Assembly (NCBI RefSeq): GCF_010974825.1
Contig: NZ_JAAILA010000025.1
Location: 1-64,000 of the forward strand
Length of the DNA stretch: 64,000 nt
Origin: Aeromonas rivipollensis
GTDB taxonomy: Bacteria; Pseudomonadota; Gammaproteobacteria; Enterobacterales; Aeromonadaceae
Direction: 5' to 3'
Position numbers and translations under genes: made by a program. This document shows, one piece after another, positions 57,032 to 64,000 of the stretch. A model generated the notes under the pieces. The model searched no databases and was not told the DNA's origin. It saw only the letters and a list, made by a program, of their open reading frames with translations. Position 1 is the first letter of the stretch. Every line of letters begins with the position of its first letter.

Positions 57032-58393
57032 TCAGCCGGCGAACATCCGCTCGGCGTAGCGAGCAAGGCCCGAGGCCACGGAACCGAAGTCATCCCCTCC
57101 TTCCAGAGGCACTGCGGGCAGCTTCTGGCGAATAAAGGCCTTGATGAGGGGGGAGCGGGCGCTGCCACCTGTGACGAAGACCCGGTCCGGCGACACGCCG
57201 GCGGCGGCGATCGCCTCGTCCATCAGCTCGCCAATCTTCTCCAGCAGGGGGGCCGAGGCACTGGCCAGCTGAGGGCGAGTGAGTTCAGCCTCCAACCCCT
57301 TCTCCAGCTCGTTCAGGGTCTGGTGATTGAGCTCATGGTCGGACAGGGCGATCTTGCCCTGCTCGGCGCGCCACACCAGCTGGTGGCTCAGCTTGTGGGC
57401 CCGCAGGCTGGCGAGCCGTGAGAGCTTGCTGCCGGGCTGGCTGTCGAGCTGCAGATCCTGCAGCTGGCGGGCGGTATCCAGGCTGTAGAAGCGGCTCTGG
57501 GCGCTGACGTCGTTGATGGCGGCCGCGTCCCAGAACAGCGGGTGGGGCAGCGGCTTGCCGGTTTTGAGGGTCTCGTGCATGCCGAGCAGCGGCATCATGC
57601 CCTCCACTGTCAGGCGGATGTCGAAGTCGTTGCCGCCGATGCGCTGGCCGCTGTGGCCGAGCAGATCGCCGCTGCGATCGAGCCGGTCGCGGTGGCTGGG
57701 GCCCATGCGCAGCATGGAGCAGTCGGTGGTGCCGCCGCCTATGTCCACCACCAGCACCACGGCATCCTCGGTGAGGCGCGCCTCGAACTCGAAGCCGGCG
57801 GCGACCGGCTCGTAGAGAAACTCCACCCGCTCGAAGCCGGCGAGGCGGGCAGCCTCACCCAGGATGGCGATGGCCTGGCGGTTGCTCTCCTCCCCGGCCA
57901 GCCCCTGGAAGTTGACCGGGCGACCTATCACCGCCTGGCGCACGGGGGCACCTGTCTGCTGCTCCGCCTCGTGGCGGACGTGCAGCATCATGGCGCAGAC
58001 GATGTCCTCGAACAGGGCGATCTGGGGCGCCTTGAGGCCGTAGGCCCCGAGGAAGGATTTCGGCGACTTGATGTAGTAACCGTCATCCGGCTCCTCCAGG
58101 TAGCGCTCCAACGCCGCCCCGCCGAAGCTGAGCTCGTCGATGAGCCCCTCTTCGCGCATCTGGCGACGCACCGCCTGAGCCCGGGTCACCACGGGGCCCC
58201 GCAGCTTGAGGTACTCCGCTTGCTGGGTGCTGGCCAGCCGTTCGGCCAGCAGGCCGGCGATGGCGTCCCGGTGCGGGGCGTGCAGGGTGGAGGGGAGGTA
58301 GTGGGAACCGGAGAGGGTCAGCAGCCTGGGGCTGCCCTGTTCCATCACGGCGACGGCACAGTTGGAGGTACCGTAATCAAATCCGACAAACAT
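57032..58393 (-). CDS. yegD: Hsp70-family protein YegD
   Basis: 453 aa; E. coli YegD is 450. It is an actin-fold ATPase related to DnaK but without the substrate-binding domain. Phosphate loops: VGFDYGTSNCAVAV (~3-16) and VLVVDIGGGTTDCSML (~205-220); adenosine motif VFVTGGSARSPLIKAF (~410-425). Role is unclear. Its 3' end is duplicated 111 bp downstream. It is divergent from nothing close by. Confidence 0.92.
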   Translation of the reverse strand: MFVGFDYGTSNCAVAVMEQGSPRLLTLSGSHYLPSTLHAPHRDAIAGLLAERLASTQQAEYLKLRGPVVTRAQAVRRQMREEGLIDELSFGGAALERYLEEPDDGYYIKSPKSFLGAYGLKAPQIALFEDIVCAMMLHVRHEAEQQTGAPVRQAVIGRPVNFQGLAGEESNRQAIAILGEAARLAGFERVEFLYEPVAAGFEFEARLTEDAVVLVVDIGGGTTDCSMLRMGPSHRDRLDRSGDLLGHSGQRIGGNDFDIRLTVEGMMPLLGMHETLKTGKPLPHPLFWDAAAINDVSAQSRFYSLDTARQLQDLQLDSQPGSKLSRLASLRAHKLSHQLVWRAEQGKIALSDHELNHQTLNELEKGLEAELTRPQLASASAPLLEKIGELMDEAIAAAGVSPDRVFVTGGSARSPLIKAFIRQKLPAVPLEGGDDFGSVASGLARYAERMFAG

Positions 58394-58522
58394 GGCGGCC
58401 AGGCTCCTGAGTAAAAAAGGGCTGGTAGCCTACCTGATGACGTCGGGTCTCACAACCCGGCGCCATGGTTATTGAGGTCACAGTGTGCGATAGGACGAGC
58501 GAGGCGTATGTCGGCGCAAAGT

Positions 58523-58545
58523 ACAGAGGGAGTGGCTCCCTCTGT
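58523..58545 (-). terminator. Terminator of ldhA
   Basis: ACAGAGGGAG / CTCCCTCTGT with a TGG loop, 22 bp after the ldhA stop; the minus strand continues ACTTTGCG, a short U-tract. Confidence 0.75.
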
Positions 58546-58566
58546 CTTTCATCGCCAGGGGAGGGG

Positions 58567-59556
58567 TCACTCCACCTCGTTGTCGCTGCGGCCCCGGCTA
58601 TCTATGGCCTGGATGTTGCCGAGGGTGGTGTCGGCGATGGCGTGCAGCGCCTCCCGGGTCAGGAAGGCCTGGTGACCGGTGAACAGCACGTTGTGGCAGG
58701 CGGAGAGACGGCGGAAGACGTCATCGGTGATCACCTCGTTGGACTTGTCCTCGAAGAAGAGATCTTCCTCCTCCTCGTAGACATCCAGCCCCAGGGCGCC
58801 GATGCGGGAGGTCTTGAGGGCCTCGATGGCGGCGTTGGAGTCGAGCAGGCCGCCCCGGCTGGTGTTGATGATCATCACACCGTCCTTCATCTTGGCGAAG
58901 GCCTCCTTGTTCAGCAGGTGGTAGTTCTCCTTGAACAGGGGGCAGTGCAGGCTGATGACGTCGGACTGGCGCAGCAGGGTGTCGATGTCCACGTACTCGG
59001 CCCCCAGATCGATGGCCGCCTGGCTCGGGTAGGGGTCGCTCACCAGCAGCCGCATGCCGAAGCCCTTGAGGATGCGCAGGGTGGCGATGCCGATCTTGCC
59101 GGTGCCTATGATGCCGGCGGTGCGGCCGTGCATGTTGAAGCCGACCAGACCCTCCAGGGAGAAGTTGGCATCACGGGTGCGCTGGTAGGCCTTATGGATG
59201 CGGCGGTTGAGGGTCATCATCAGACCCACGGCGTGTTCGGCGACCGCCTCGGGGGAGTAGGCGGGCACCCGCACCACTTTCAGACCCAGCTCCTTGGCGG
59301 CGACCAGATCCACGTTGTTGTAACCGGCGCAGCGCAGGGCGATCACCTTGGTGCCGTTGGCAGCCAGCTCGGTCAGCACCTCCCGGTCGGCATCGTCATT
59401 GACGAACAGGCAGACCACGGGGAAGTGATGGGCGAGGCGGGCTGTCTTGGCCTCCAGCCGCACGTCGAAGAACTCCAGTTCGAAGCCGTACTGGCTGTTG
59501 GCCTGATTGAAGTGTTCCTTGTCGTAGCTCTTGGTACTGAAAACGGCGACTCTCAT
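58567..59556 (-). CDS. ldhA: Fermentative D-lactate dehydrogenase
   Basis: 329 aa, the length of E. coli LdhA. It reduces pyruvate to D-lactate with NADH. It starts MRVAVFSTKSYDKEHFNQAN. The NAD loop is GIIGTGKIGIATLRIL (~148-163), substrate-binding Arg is in NTSRGGLLD (~232-240), and the catalytic Glu/His pair is in LDVYEEEEDLFFED and VLFTGHQAFLT (~295-305). It lies upstream of no clear partner; creA is 77 bp away on the same strand. Confidence 0.95.
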   Translation of the reverse strand: MRVAVFSTKSYDKEHFNQANSQYGFELEFFDVRLEAKTARLAHHFPVVCLFVNDDADREVLTELAANGTKVIALRCAGYNNVDLVAAKELGLKVVRVPAYSPEAVAEHAVGLMMTLNRRIHKAYQRTRDANFSLEGLVGFNMHGRTAGIIGTGKIGIATLRILKGFGMRLLVSDPYPSQAAIDLGAEYVDIDTLLRQSDVISLHCPLFKENYHLLNKEAFAKMKDGVMIINTSRGGLLDSNAAIEALKTSRIGALGLDVYEEEEDLFFEDKSNEVITDDVFRRLSACHNVLFTGHQAFLTREALHAIADTTLGNIQAIDSRGRSDNEVE

Positions 59557-59633
59557 GGTGCGCTCTCCGCAGATAATGATGTGGTTAAATTACAACAAAT
59601 AGTGACCGTCATCACGGGATAAATGGTGGGGAT

Positions 59634-60113
59634 TCAGCCCCAGGGCATGATGGGGACGGCGCTCACTGCGCTCTTGTACGAACCATCCACCAACTTGGTG
59701 CTGTAAGTCAGATAGACAAGCGCATTGCGCTTCTCGTCGTAAAAACGCACCACCTTCTGCTCCTTGAACACCAGTGAGGTGCTGACGTCGAACACCTCTT
59801 CCCCGGCTTTGAGCTTGGCGGGCAGGGTGATGGGACCTATCTGGTGGCACGACAATGAGGCGTGGGAGGGATCTTCCGCCAGCCCGAGACCGCCCTTGAC
59901 GCCCCCGGTCTTGGGGCGCGCCAGATAGCAGGCGACGCCGGCTATCTTGGGGTCGTCGAACGCCTCCACCAGGATCTTGTGATTGGGGCCGACCAGCTTG
60001 AAGGCGGTGCTCACCTCGCCGACGGGATCGGCCTTGTCGGCCAGCGCCGGACCGGCAAACAGCATGCCCAGCAGCAGAGGCAGGGCGCGGGTGAGGGGGA
60101 AATTGTGTGTCAT
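59634..60113 (-). CDS. creA: CreA family periplasmic protein
   Basis: 159 aa; E. coli CreA is 157. Signal peptide [20 protein letters not shown] ends before [17 protein letters not shown]. Family blocks: [20 protein letters not shown] (~52-71) and [20 protein letters not shown]. Function is unknown. The adjoining creBCD genes of E. coli are absent here. Confidence 0.92.
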   Translation of the reverse strand: MTHNFPLTRALPLLLGMLFAGPALADKADPVGEVSTAFKLVGPNHKILVEAFDDPKIAGVACYLARPKTGGVKGGLGLAEDPSHASLSCHQIGPITLPAKLKAGEEVFDVSTSLVFKEQKVVRFYDEKRNALVYLTYSTKLVDGSYKSAVSAVPIMPWG

Positions 60114-60133
60114 GGTTTCTCCTTTGGACTCCC

Positions 60134-60580
60134 TCAGTAGGGGATACCCAAGCTACGATAGAGGCTGGCCAGCACCCAGGCGGGGCCGACCAGCAGAAAT
60201 TGCAGGTCGGCGAGGAAGGAGGGGCGTTTGCCCTCTATCCGGTGGCCGACGAACTGGGCTACCCAGAGCAGCGCGAAGCCGGACAGGGCGGGCCACAGCA
60301 AGGGTCCTTGCCAGCTGTGGCAGAGGGCCAGTCCCAGCGCGGTCAGCGCCGCCATTCCCACGAACAGGGCAAACGACAGCTGCAGGTAGAAGGCCAGCAC
60401 CGGAATGGCAACCAGCGCCGCCCAGTTGAGGGAGGGCGGCAAGGGCCCGGCCGGCAGGCACCAGAGCAGGGCCAGGGTACAGAGGTAGATACCGGGCACC
60501 GCCACCTTGTGGATGGCTACATTGACCGGGTGCCGGTGGCTCTGGCCGTAGTCGCTGAACCAGTCGTCGAGTCGTTTCAT
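60134..60580 (-). CDS. Mpo1-like membrane protein (DUF962)
   Basis: 148 aa. It starts [20 protein letters not shown], with the family His cluster [13 protein letters not shown], about four transmembrane helices (~28-45, 52-70, 72-90, 95-110), and the second conserved block [17 protein letters not shown] (~103-119). Yeast Mpo1 is an Fe(II) dioxygenase of 2-hydroxy fatty acids, and the histidines here would suit that, but bacterial function is untested. It is 20 bp upstream of creA, likely an operon. Confidence 0.86.
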   Translation of the reverse strand: MKRLDDWFSDYGQSHRHPVNVAIHKVAVPGIYLCTLALLWCLPAGPLPPSLNWAALVAIPVLAFYLQLSFALFVGMAALTALGLALCHSWQGPLLWPALSGFALLWVAQFVGHRIEGKRPSFLADLQFLLVGPAWVLASLYRSLGIPY

Positions 60581-60678
60581 GGCACCTCCCTGGTGCTGCG
60601 GTTGAAACCGGCCCGCTTATTCCCTGCGAGCCGATGGTCAGGGACTAACGCCCTTGTGGCGGCGAATGCTTGGCTGCG

Positions 60679-60805
60679 TTACTGCCCCTGCCTGGGGGGG
60701 GATAGTCCCAACAAATAGGGCTCCGGAATCCCGGCGTTACTGCCCCTGCTTGGGCGGATAGTCCCAGCCCCGGCATTACTGTCCCTGCCTGGGCGGATAG
60801 TCCCG
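60679..60805 (-). repeat. Three remnant copies of the 3' tail of the periplasmic binding protein gene
   Basis: Tails begin at 60776, 60737 and 60679; the true stop codon is at 60815. Periods are 39, 39 and 58 bp. On the minus strand they encode WDYPPKQGQ-stop or close variants (DYPPRQGQ; the most distant copy is frameshifted by extra G residues). The spacers are GC-rich. They occupy most of the 234-bp gap to the Mpo1-like gene. Confidence 0.9.
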
Positions 60806-60814
60806 GCCCCGGCA

Positions 60815-61678
60815 TTACTGTCCCTGCTTGGGGGGATAGTCCCAATATTGGGCTGGAATGCTCCTGAGCAAGGGGGTCATATCCGGGTTGGGCAGGGATA
60901 TGGTGACCCGCTGCTCCAGGTTCGCGCTGGCCAGGGCCTCGCGGATCCTGGGATTCTCGTGGAAGAAGGTCATGAAGCTGCCGTCGGCATAGGCCCGCTC
61001 CAGTCCGGTCTGGATCGCCTTGGCCAGCTTGGGGGACTCTGGGCTGACGAAGAAGAACTCGGCGAAGGGGTAGCGGATCAGCAGGTGCTGCTCTATGGCG
61101 AGATTGGGGTACTGGGCCGCCAGCTCACGGCGTTCCGCGAAGATCTCCACCAGACCGCGGGGGAAGAAGTCGAGCTTGTCACCGTCGTTGATGAGGCGGA
61201 ACAGGTTGCTGTAGCGCCCCGCATAGGTCGCTATGCCCGCCTGCTCCAGGATCTTGTTGTCGGCCCAGCCGACCCCCTGGGCCGCTTTCAGCAGCTTGAG
61301 ATCCGCCAGGGTGTTGACCTGGTTGAACTTCTCCTGGGCATCGCTGTGAATGAACGACAGCCGCAGCCCTTCCAGACCGCGGAACAGCGGAATGGGGACG
61401 GGGATCAGGGCGGATTCGAGGGCGCTGGAGGTGCCCATCCAGAACACATTGATGGTTTTGCCCTTACGCAGCTCCTGCTGCAGGGTGAACTGATTGAGAT
61501 TGAGGTCGACCCGCTCCAGCTTGTAGGGCTGTCCGGCACGGTCGAGTGCCAGCTCCAGCAGCTTGAGCTGGTATTCGCTGTCGAGGTCATTGATCGGTCG
61601 GCTGGGGACCTTGACGGTGAGAGTCTGCGCCTGTGCCAGCAGCGGCAGGCACAAACACAGCTTGATGAGCCATTTCAC
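60815..61678 (-). CDS. Periplasmic substrate-binding-like protein
   Basis: 287 aa. A signal peptide (MKWLIKLCLCLPLLAQAQ) precedes a type-2 periplasmic-binding fold: LELALDRAGQPYKLERVDLN, NVFWMGTSSALESALIPVPI and LADLKLLKAAQGVGWADNKI. It is like the SBP_bac_3/transporter substrate-binding domain proteins of Aeromonas, Shewanella and Vibrio that occur without an ABC transporter. Ligand is unknown. The last nine codons (WDYPPKQGQ) are repeated three times after the stop. Confidence 0.82.
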   Translation of the reverse strand: MKWLIKLCLCLPLLAQAQTLTVKVPSRPINDLDSEYQLKLLELALDRAGQPYKLERVDLNLNQFTLQQELRKGKTINVFWMGTSSALESALIPVPIPLFRGLEGLRLSFIHSDAQEKFNQVNTLADLKLLKAAQGVGWADNKILEQAGIATYAGRYSNLFRLINDGDKLDFFPRGLVEIFAERRELAAQYPNLAIEQHLLIRYPFAEFFFVSPESPKLAKAIQTGLERAYADGSFMTFFHENPRIREALASANLEQRVTISLPNPDMTPLLRSIPAQYWDYPPKQGQ

Positions 61679-61865
61679 GCTCTGATCTCCTGTAGAGTCC
61701 GGGACTTGCCCGGAGTCTAACAGAAGTTGTCACGCTCTTGCTGTGAAGCCGCAAACAAGGTTCATGTGCAGCCCGGCATGCTTGTCTGTCTACACGGACG
61801 CCGGTGCCTGCACACTGCCTTGCCAGCGGCCCGGTGCGACAAGGTGGTGACGGTTCACTGGCGCA

Positions 61866-62252
61866 TCAGGCGACGCGGCGGAACACGTGGGTATCGTTGA
61901 ATTCCTTGGTGCTCTGGCACTCGACGCAGAAGCGGGACTCAGGGCGAGCCTGCAGCCGCTTGAGGGAGATCTCGTCACCGCAGGACTCGCAGTAACCAAA
62001 GTCCCCTTCATTGATGCGTCTCAGCGCCCCTTTCAGCTTGCGCAGATGCAGCTTGTCGTGCTCGATGCGGTTCAGCTCCAGACGGCGGGCCTCCTCGATG
62101 CTGGCACGATCAATTTCATCGGCCATCTCGTTGGTATCGGTGGCGATGGCCTGGCTGGCTTGGGAGTTGAGACGCTCTTCGAGCTCGAGGATTTGTCGCT
62201 CGATCTGACCCTTGTAAAAGGCCAGTTGGTCTTCAGTCATGAAATCACACAT
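61866..62252 (-). CDS. Short DksA/TraR-family zinc finger protein
   Basis: 128 aa, shorter than DksA (151). A coiled coil (~5-75) carries DEIDRA at its tip, matching the DxxDxA that DksA inserts into the RNA polymerase secondary channel. The C4 zinc finger CESC...CVEC is complete (~88-112). It is probably a DksA paralogue acting on polymerase with or without ppGpp. Start 62252 is used; ATG 62240 is an alternative. It is divergent from the glutamine-synthetase-family gene. Confidence 0.85.
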   Translation of the reverse strand: MCDFMTEDQLAFYKGQIERQILELEERLNSQASQAIATDTNEMADEIDRASIEEARRLELNRIEHDKLHLRKLKGALRRINEGDFGYCESCGDEISLKRLQARPESRFCVECQSTKEFNDTHVFRRVA

Positions 62253-62334
62253 AGGGTTTGCTACCAGTCAGTTTCCCAATTTTTCCCATTTATGGGGGCT
62301 TTAGGCCCGCAGACCAAGCCCCTGTAGTCCGATT

Positions 62335-62351
62335 TGCACCAAATCCATGCA
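62335..62351 (+). promoter_or_regulatory. NtrC-like box 1
   Basis: TGCACC-N5-CATGCA, a 17-bp element close to the NtrC consensus TGCACC-N5-GGTGCA (left half perfect, right half partly matched). It lies about 42 bp (four helical turns) from box 2, and upstream of the sigma-54 promoter. Confidence 0.6.
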
Positions 62352-62376
62352 GGAGAGTGCAAATCAGGGCGGGCCT

Positions 62377-62393
62377 TGTACCAAAAAAATGCA
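62377..62393 (+). promoter_or_regulatory. NtrC-like box 2
   Basis: TGTACC-N5-AATGCA, 17 bp, centred ~135 bp before the predicted sigma-54 start, an enhancer distance typical for NtrC. Confidence 0.55.
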
Positions 62394-62492
62394 GGTATGC
62401 AAAGAGAATTGGATAAGGATTGTGCGCCCTTGCAAAGAAATGGGCCCGCTCCGACAGGGGCTGACTGAGTATCGAGCAGGTTATGTCCAGCC

Positions 62493-62509
62493 TTGGCATC
62501 GTGCTTGCA
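62493..62509 (+). promoter_or_regulatory. Sigma-54 promoter upstream of the puuA-like gene
   Basis: TTGGCAT-CGTG-CTTGCA: GG at 62495-62496 and GC at 62507-62508, separated by exactly 10 bases, close to the consensus TGGCAC-N5-TTGC. It points toward the glutamine-synthetase-family gene, with an expected start near 62520 and a ~195-nt leader. Confidence 0.78.
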
Positions 62510-62599
62510 ATGGGCTGATCGTGACACAGAGTGTTTAGTATTTGGTGCCGCATTGGTCATTATATCGGCCATTGTTTATAGTTTTTTAAACACCACTGC

Positions 62600-62629
62600 T
62601 TGACAAAGGCCTTTATCACGGGCTTTTAT
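62600..62629 (+). promoter_or_regulatory. Candidate second (sigma-70) promoter of the puuA-like gene
   Basis: A consensus TTGACA (62600-62605), 18 bp, TTTTAT (62624-62629). A 9-bp perfect inverted repeat CAAGGGTGT-N12-ACACCCTTG (62655-62684) lies just downstream, well placed for an operator or leader hairpin. Confidence 0.5.
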
Positions 62630-62715
62630 GGTGAGGTCGATTACATTTTCTTAACAAGGGTGTTCCTTATATTAGACACCCTTGCCAATGACAACCGTAG
62701 AGTCGGGGTTTAACA

Positions 62716-64000
62716 TGGACAGTATCAAGGGCTGGATGGAGAGCAATCGCATCACGGAAGTGGAGTGCCTGTTCCCGGATTTCACCGGCAATGCCCGAGG
62801 CAAGATCATTCCAGCCAACAAGTTTCTGCGCGAAGGGGGCATGCGGCTGCCCGAGGTCATCTTCACCCAGACGGTGACCGGCGAGTACCCGGATGACGAC
62901 AGCATGATAGACCCGCTGGAGCGGGACATGCAGCTCTATCCCGATCCCAACACCATTCGTTTCGTGCCCTGGGCACTGGAGCCCACGGCTCAGGTGATCC
63001 ACGACTGTTTCGACATCAATGGCAAGCTGATCGACATAGCGCCGCGCTCCGTGCTGCGCCGGGTCCTGTCATTTTACGAGAAGCAGGGCTGGAAGCCGGT
63101 GGTGGCCCCCGAGCTCGAATTCTATCTGGTCAAGCGCAATGAAGACCCCGACTATCCGCTGGTGCCGCCGGTGGGCCGCAACGGCCGCCCCGAGACGGCT
63201 CGCCAGTCGTTCAGCATAGATGCGGTCAACGAATTCGATCCCATCTTCGAGGACATGTACGACTACTGCGAGGCCCAGGAGCTGGAGGTAGACACCCTGA
63301 TCCACGAGTCCGGCGCCGCCCAGATGGAGATCAACTTCCTGCACGGTGACGCCATTGATCTCGCCGACCAGGTGTTCCTGTTCAAGCGCACCATGCGGGA
63401 AGCGGCACACCGTCACGGCATCTATGCCACCTTCATGGCCAAGCCCATGAGCGATGAGCCGGGCTCCGCCATGCACATCCACCAGAGCCTGGAAGATGCC
63501 GAGGGGCGCAACCTGTTTGGCACCAGCGAAGGGGGCAACTCCGAGCAGTTCATGCACTTCATCGCCGGCCTGCAGAAGTACACCCCGGCGGTGACCGCCC
63601 TGCTGGCGCCGAACGTCAACTCCTACCGCCGCCTCACCTTCGGCGAGAGCGCGCCGCGCAACGTGCAGTGGGGCGTGGAAAACCGCACCTGCGGCCTGCG
63701 GGTGCCCTTCTCCGAGCCGAGCGCGCGCCGGGTCGAAAACCGCTTCGCCGGTGCCGACGCCAACCCCTATCTGGCGCTGGCCGCCACCCTGGCCTGCGGC
63801 TACCTCGGCATGCTGGAGAAGCTGGAGCCGATGCAGGAGATGAAGGCGAGTGCCTATGACCTGCCCTACAGCCTGCCCCGTTCCCTGGAGGAGTCGCTCA
63901 GCCATCTGGAGCAGTGCGAGCCCATCAAGGACATGCTGGGGGAGCGCTTCATTCGCGCCTTCGTCGCGGTCAAGCGCAAGGAGTACGAGACCTACTTCGG
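62716..64000 (+). CDS. puuA: Glutamine-synthetase-family enzyme, probable gamma-glutamylpolyamine synthetase (cut by window end)
   Basis: First 428 residues; E. coli PuuA is 472, so the C-terminus is missing. It aligns better with PuuA than with GlnA: VECLFPDFTGNARGKIIPAN at the start, PVVAPELEFYLVKR (metal Glu), ATFMAKPMSDEPGSAMHIHQ (~238-257), LLAPNVNSYRRL, and the closing ADANPYLALAAT. PuuA ligates glutamate to putrescine in polyamine catabolism. The upstream sigma-54/NtrC signals suggest nitrogen-limitation control. Other puu genes would be beyond the window, so the symbol is provisional. Confidence 0.8.

Overview
The window is ordinary-looking chromosome from a GC-rich gammaproteobacterium. 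Gene content and order fit the genus Aeromonas best: coaBC-dut-slmA, radC/rpmBG/mutM, a coaD-waa LPS-core cluster, yihD-ccoG-srkA-dsbA, yifB (comM) divergent from ilvLGMEDA, priA/rpmE, rstAB and a puuA-type gene. The genus call is my inference from protein similarity and synteny; no search was run. No tRNA, rRNA, CRISPR array or prophage was seen. The only transposon is the right end of an IS3-family element cut by the window start (1-394), which ends 15 bp from the pgi stop codon.

Layout. 1-6.3 kb: IS end, pgi, mscS, and the minus-strand coaBC-dut-slmA group. 6.4-9 kb: radC, ribosomal proteins L28/L33, a small membrane protein and mutM. 9.1-16.4 kb: a VirK/YbjX protein, then coaD and LPS inner-core genes (GT9, waaE-like GT2, waaF, waaA) and an EamA transporter. 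16.5-19 kb: yicC, rph, pyrE. 19.1-22 kb: a copper module, copA-cueR, with a MerR-type 19-bp-spacer promoter. 22-27.2 kb: a GGDEF protein, yihD, ccoG, srkA, dsbA. 27.2-30.4 kb: an NAD-salvage island (pncB, pncA, nrtR) with a 21-bp palindrome that looks like the NrtR operator, plus a DUF523 gene. 30.3-32.2 kb: two tandem PlsC-type acyltransferases. 32.3-40.7 kb: comM and the complete ilv operon with leader peptide and attenuator. 40.9-50.3 kb: an OmpA-like porin, priA, rpmE, an SDR/DUF2867 protein, a short malic enzyme, a small secreted basic protein next to rstAB. 50.4-62.3 kb: trmA, a DUF5610 gene, a PduO-like protein, malZ, an HDOD gene, a META lipoprotein, yegD, ldhA, creA, an Mpo1-like gene, a periplasmic binding protein and a short DksA-type gene. 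62.3-64 kb: a glutamine-synthetase-family (puuA-like) gene, cut by the window end, behind a long regulatory region with a good sigma-54 promoter and two NtrC-like boxes.

Most unusual observation. At six places the end (or start) of a gene is repeated as a non-coding remnant beside the intact gene: three extra slmA tails in a 112-bp tandem array; a remnant ilvD tail plus ilvA head between ilvD and ilvA; a remnant pncB head between pncA and pncB; a second yegD tail; three extra tails of the periplasmic binding protein; and a weaker second srkA tail. Where coding frames can be compared, differences are largely synonymous or conservative. This suggests the remnants came from functional homologous alleles (recombination or integration/excision scars) and not from recent slippage. 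It is the best candidate here for something undescribed.
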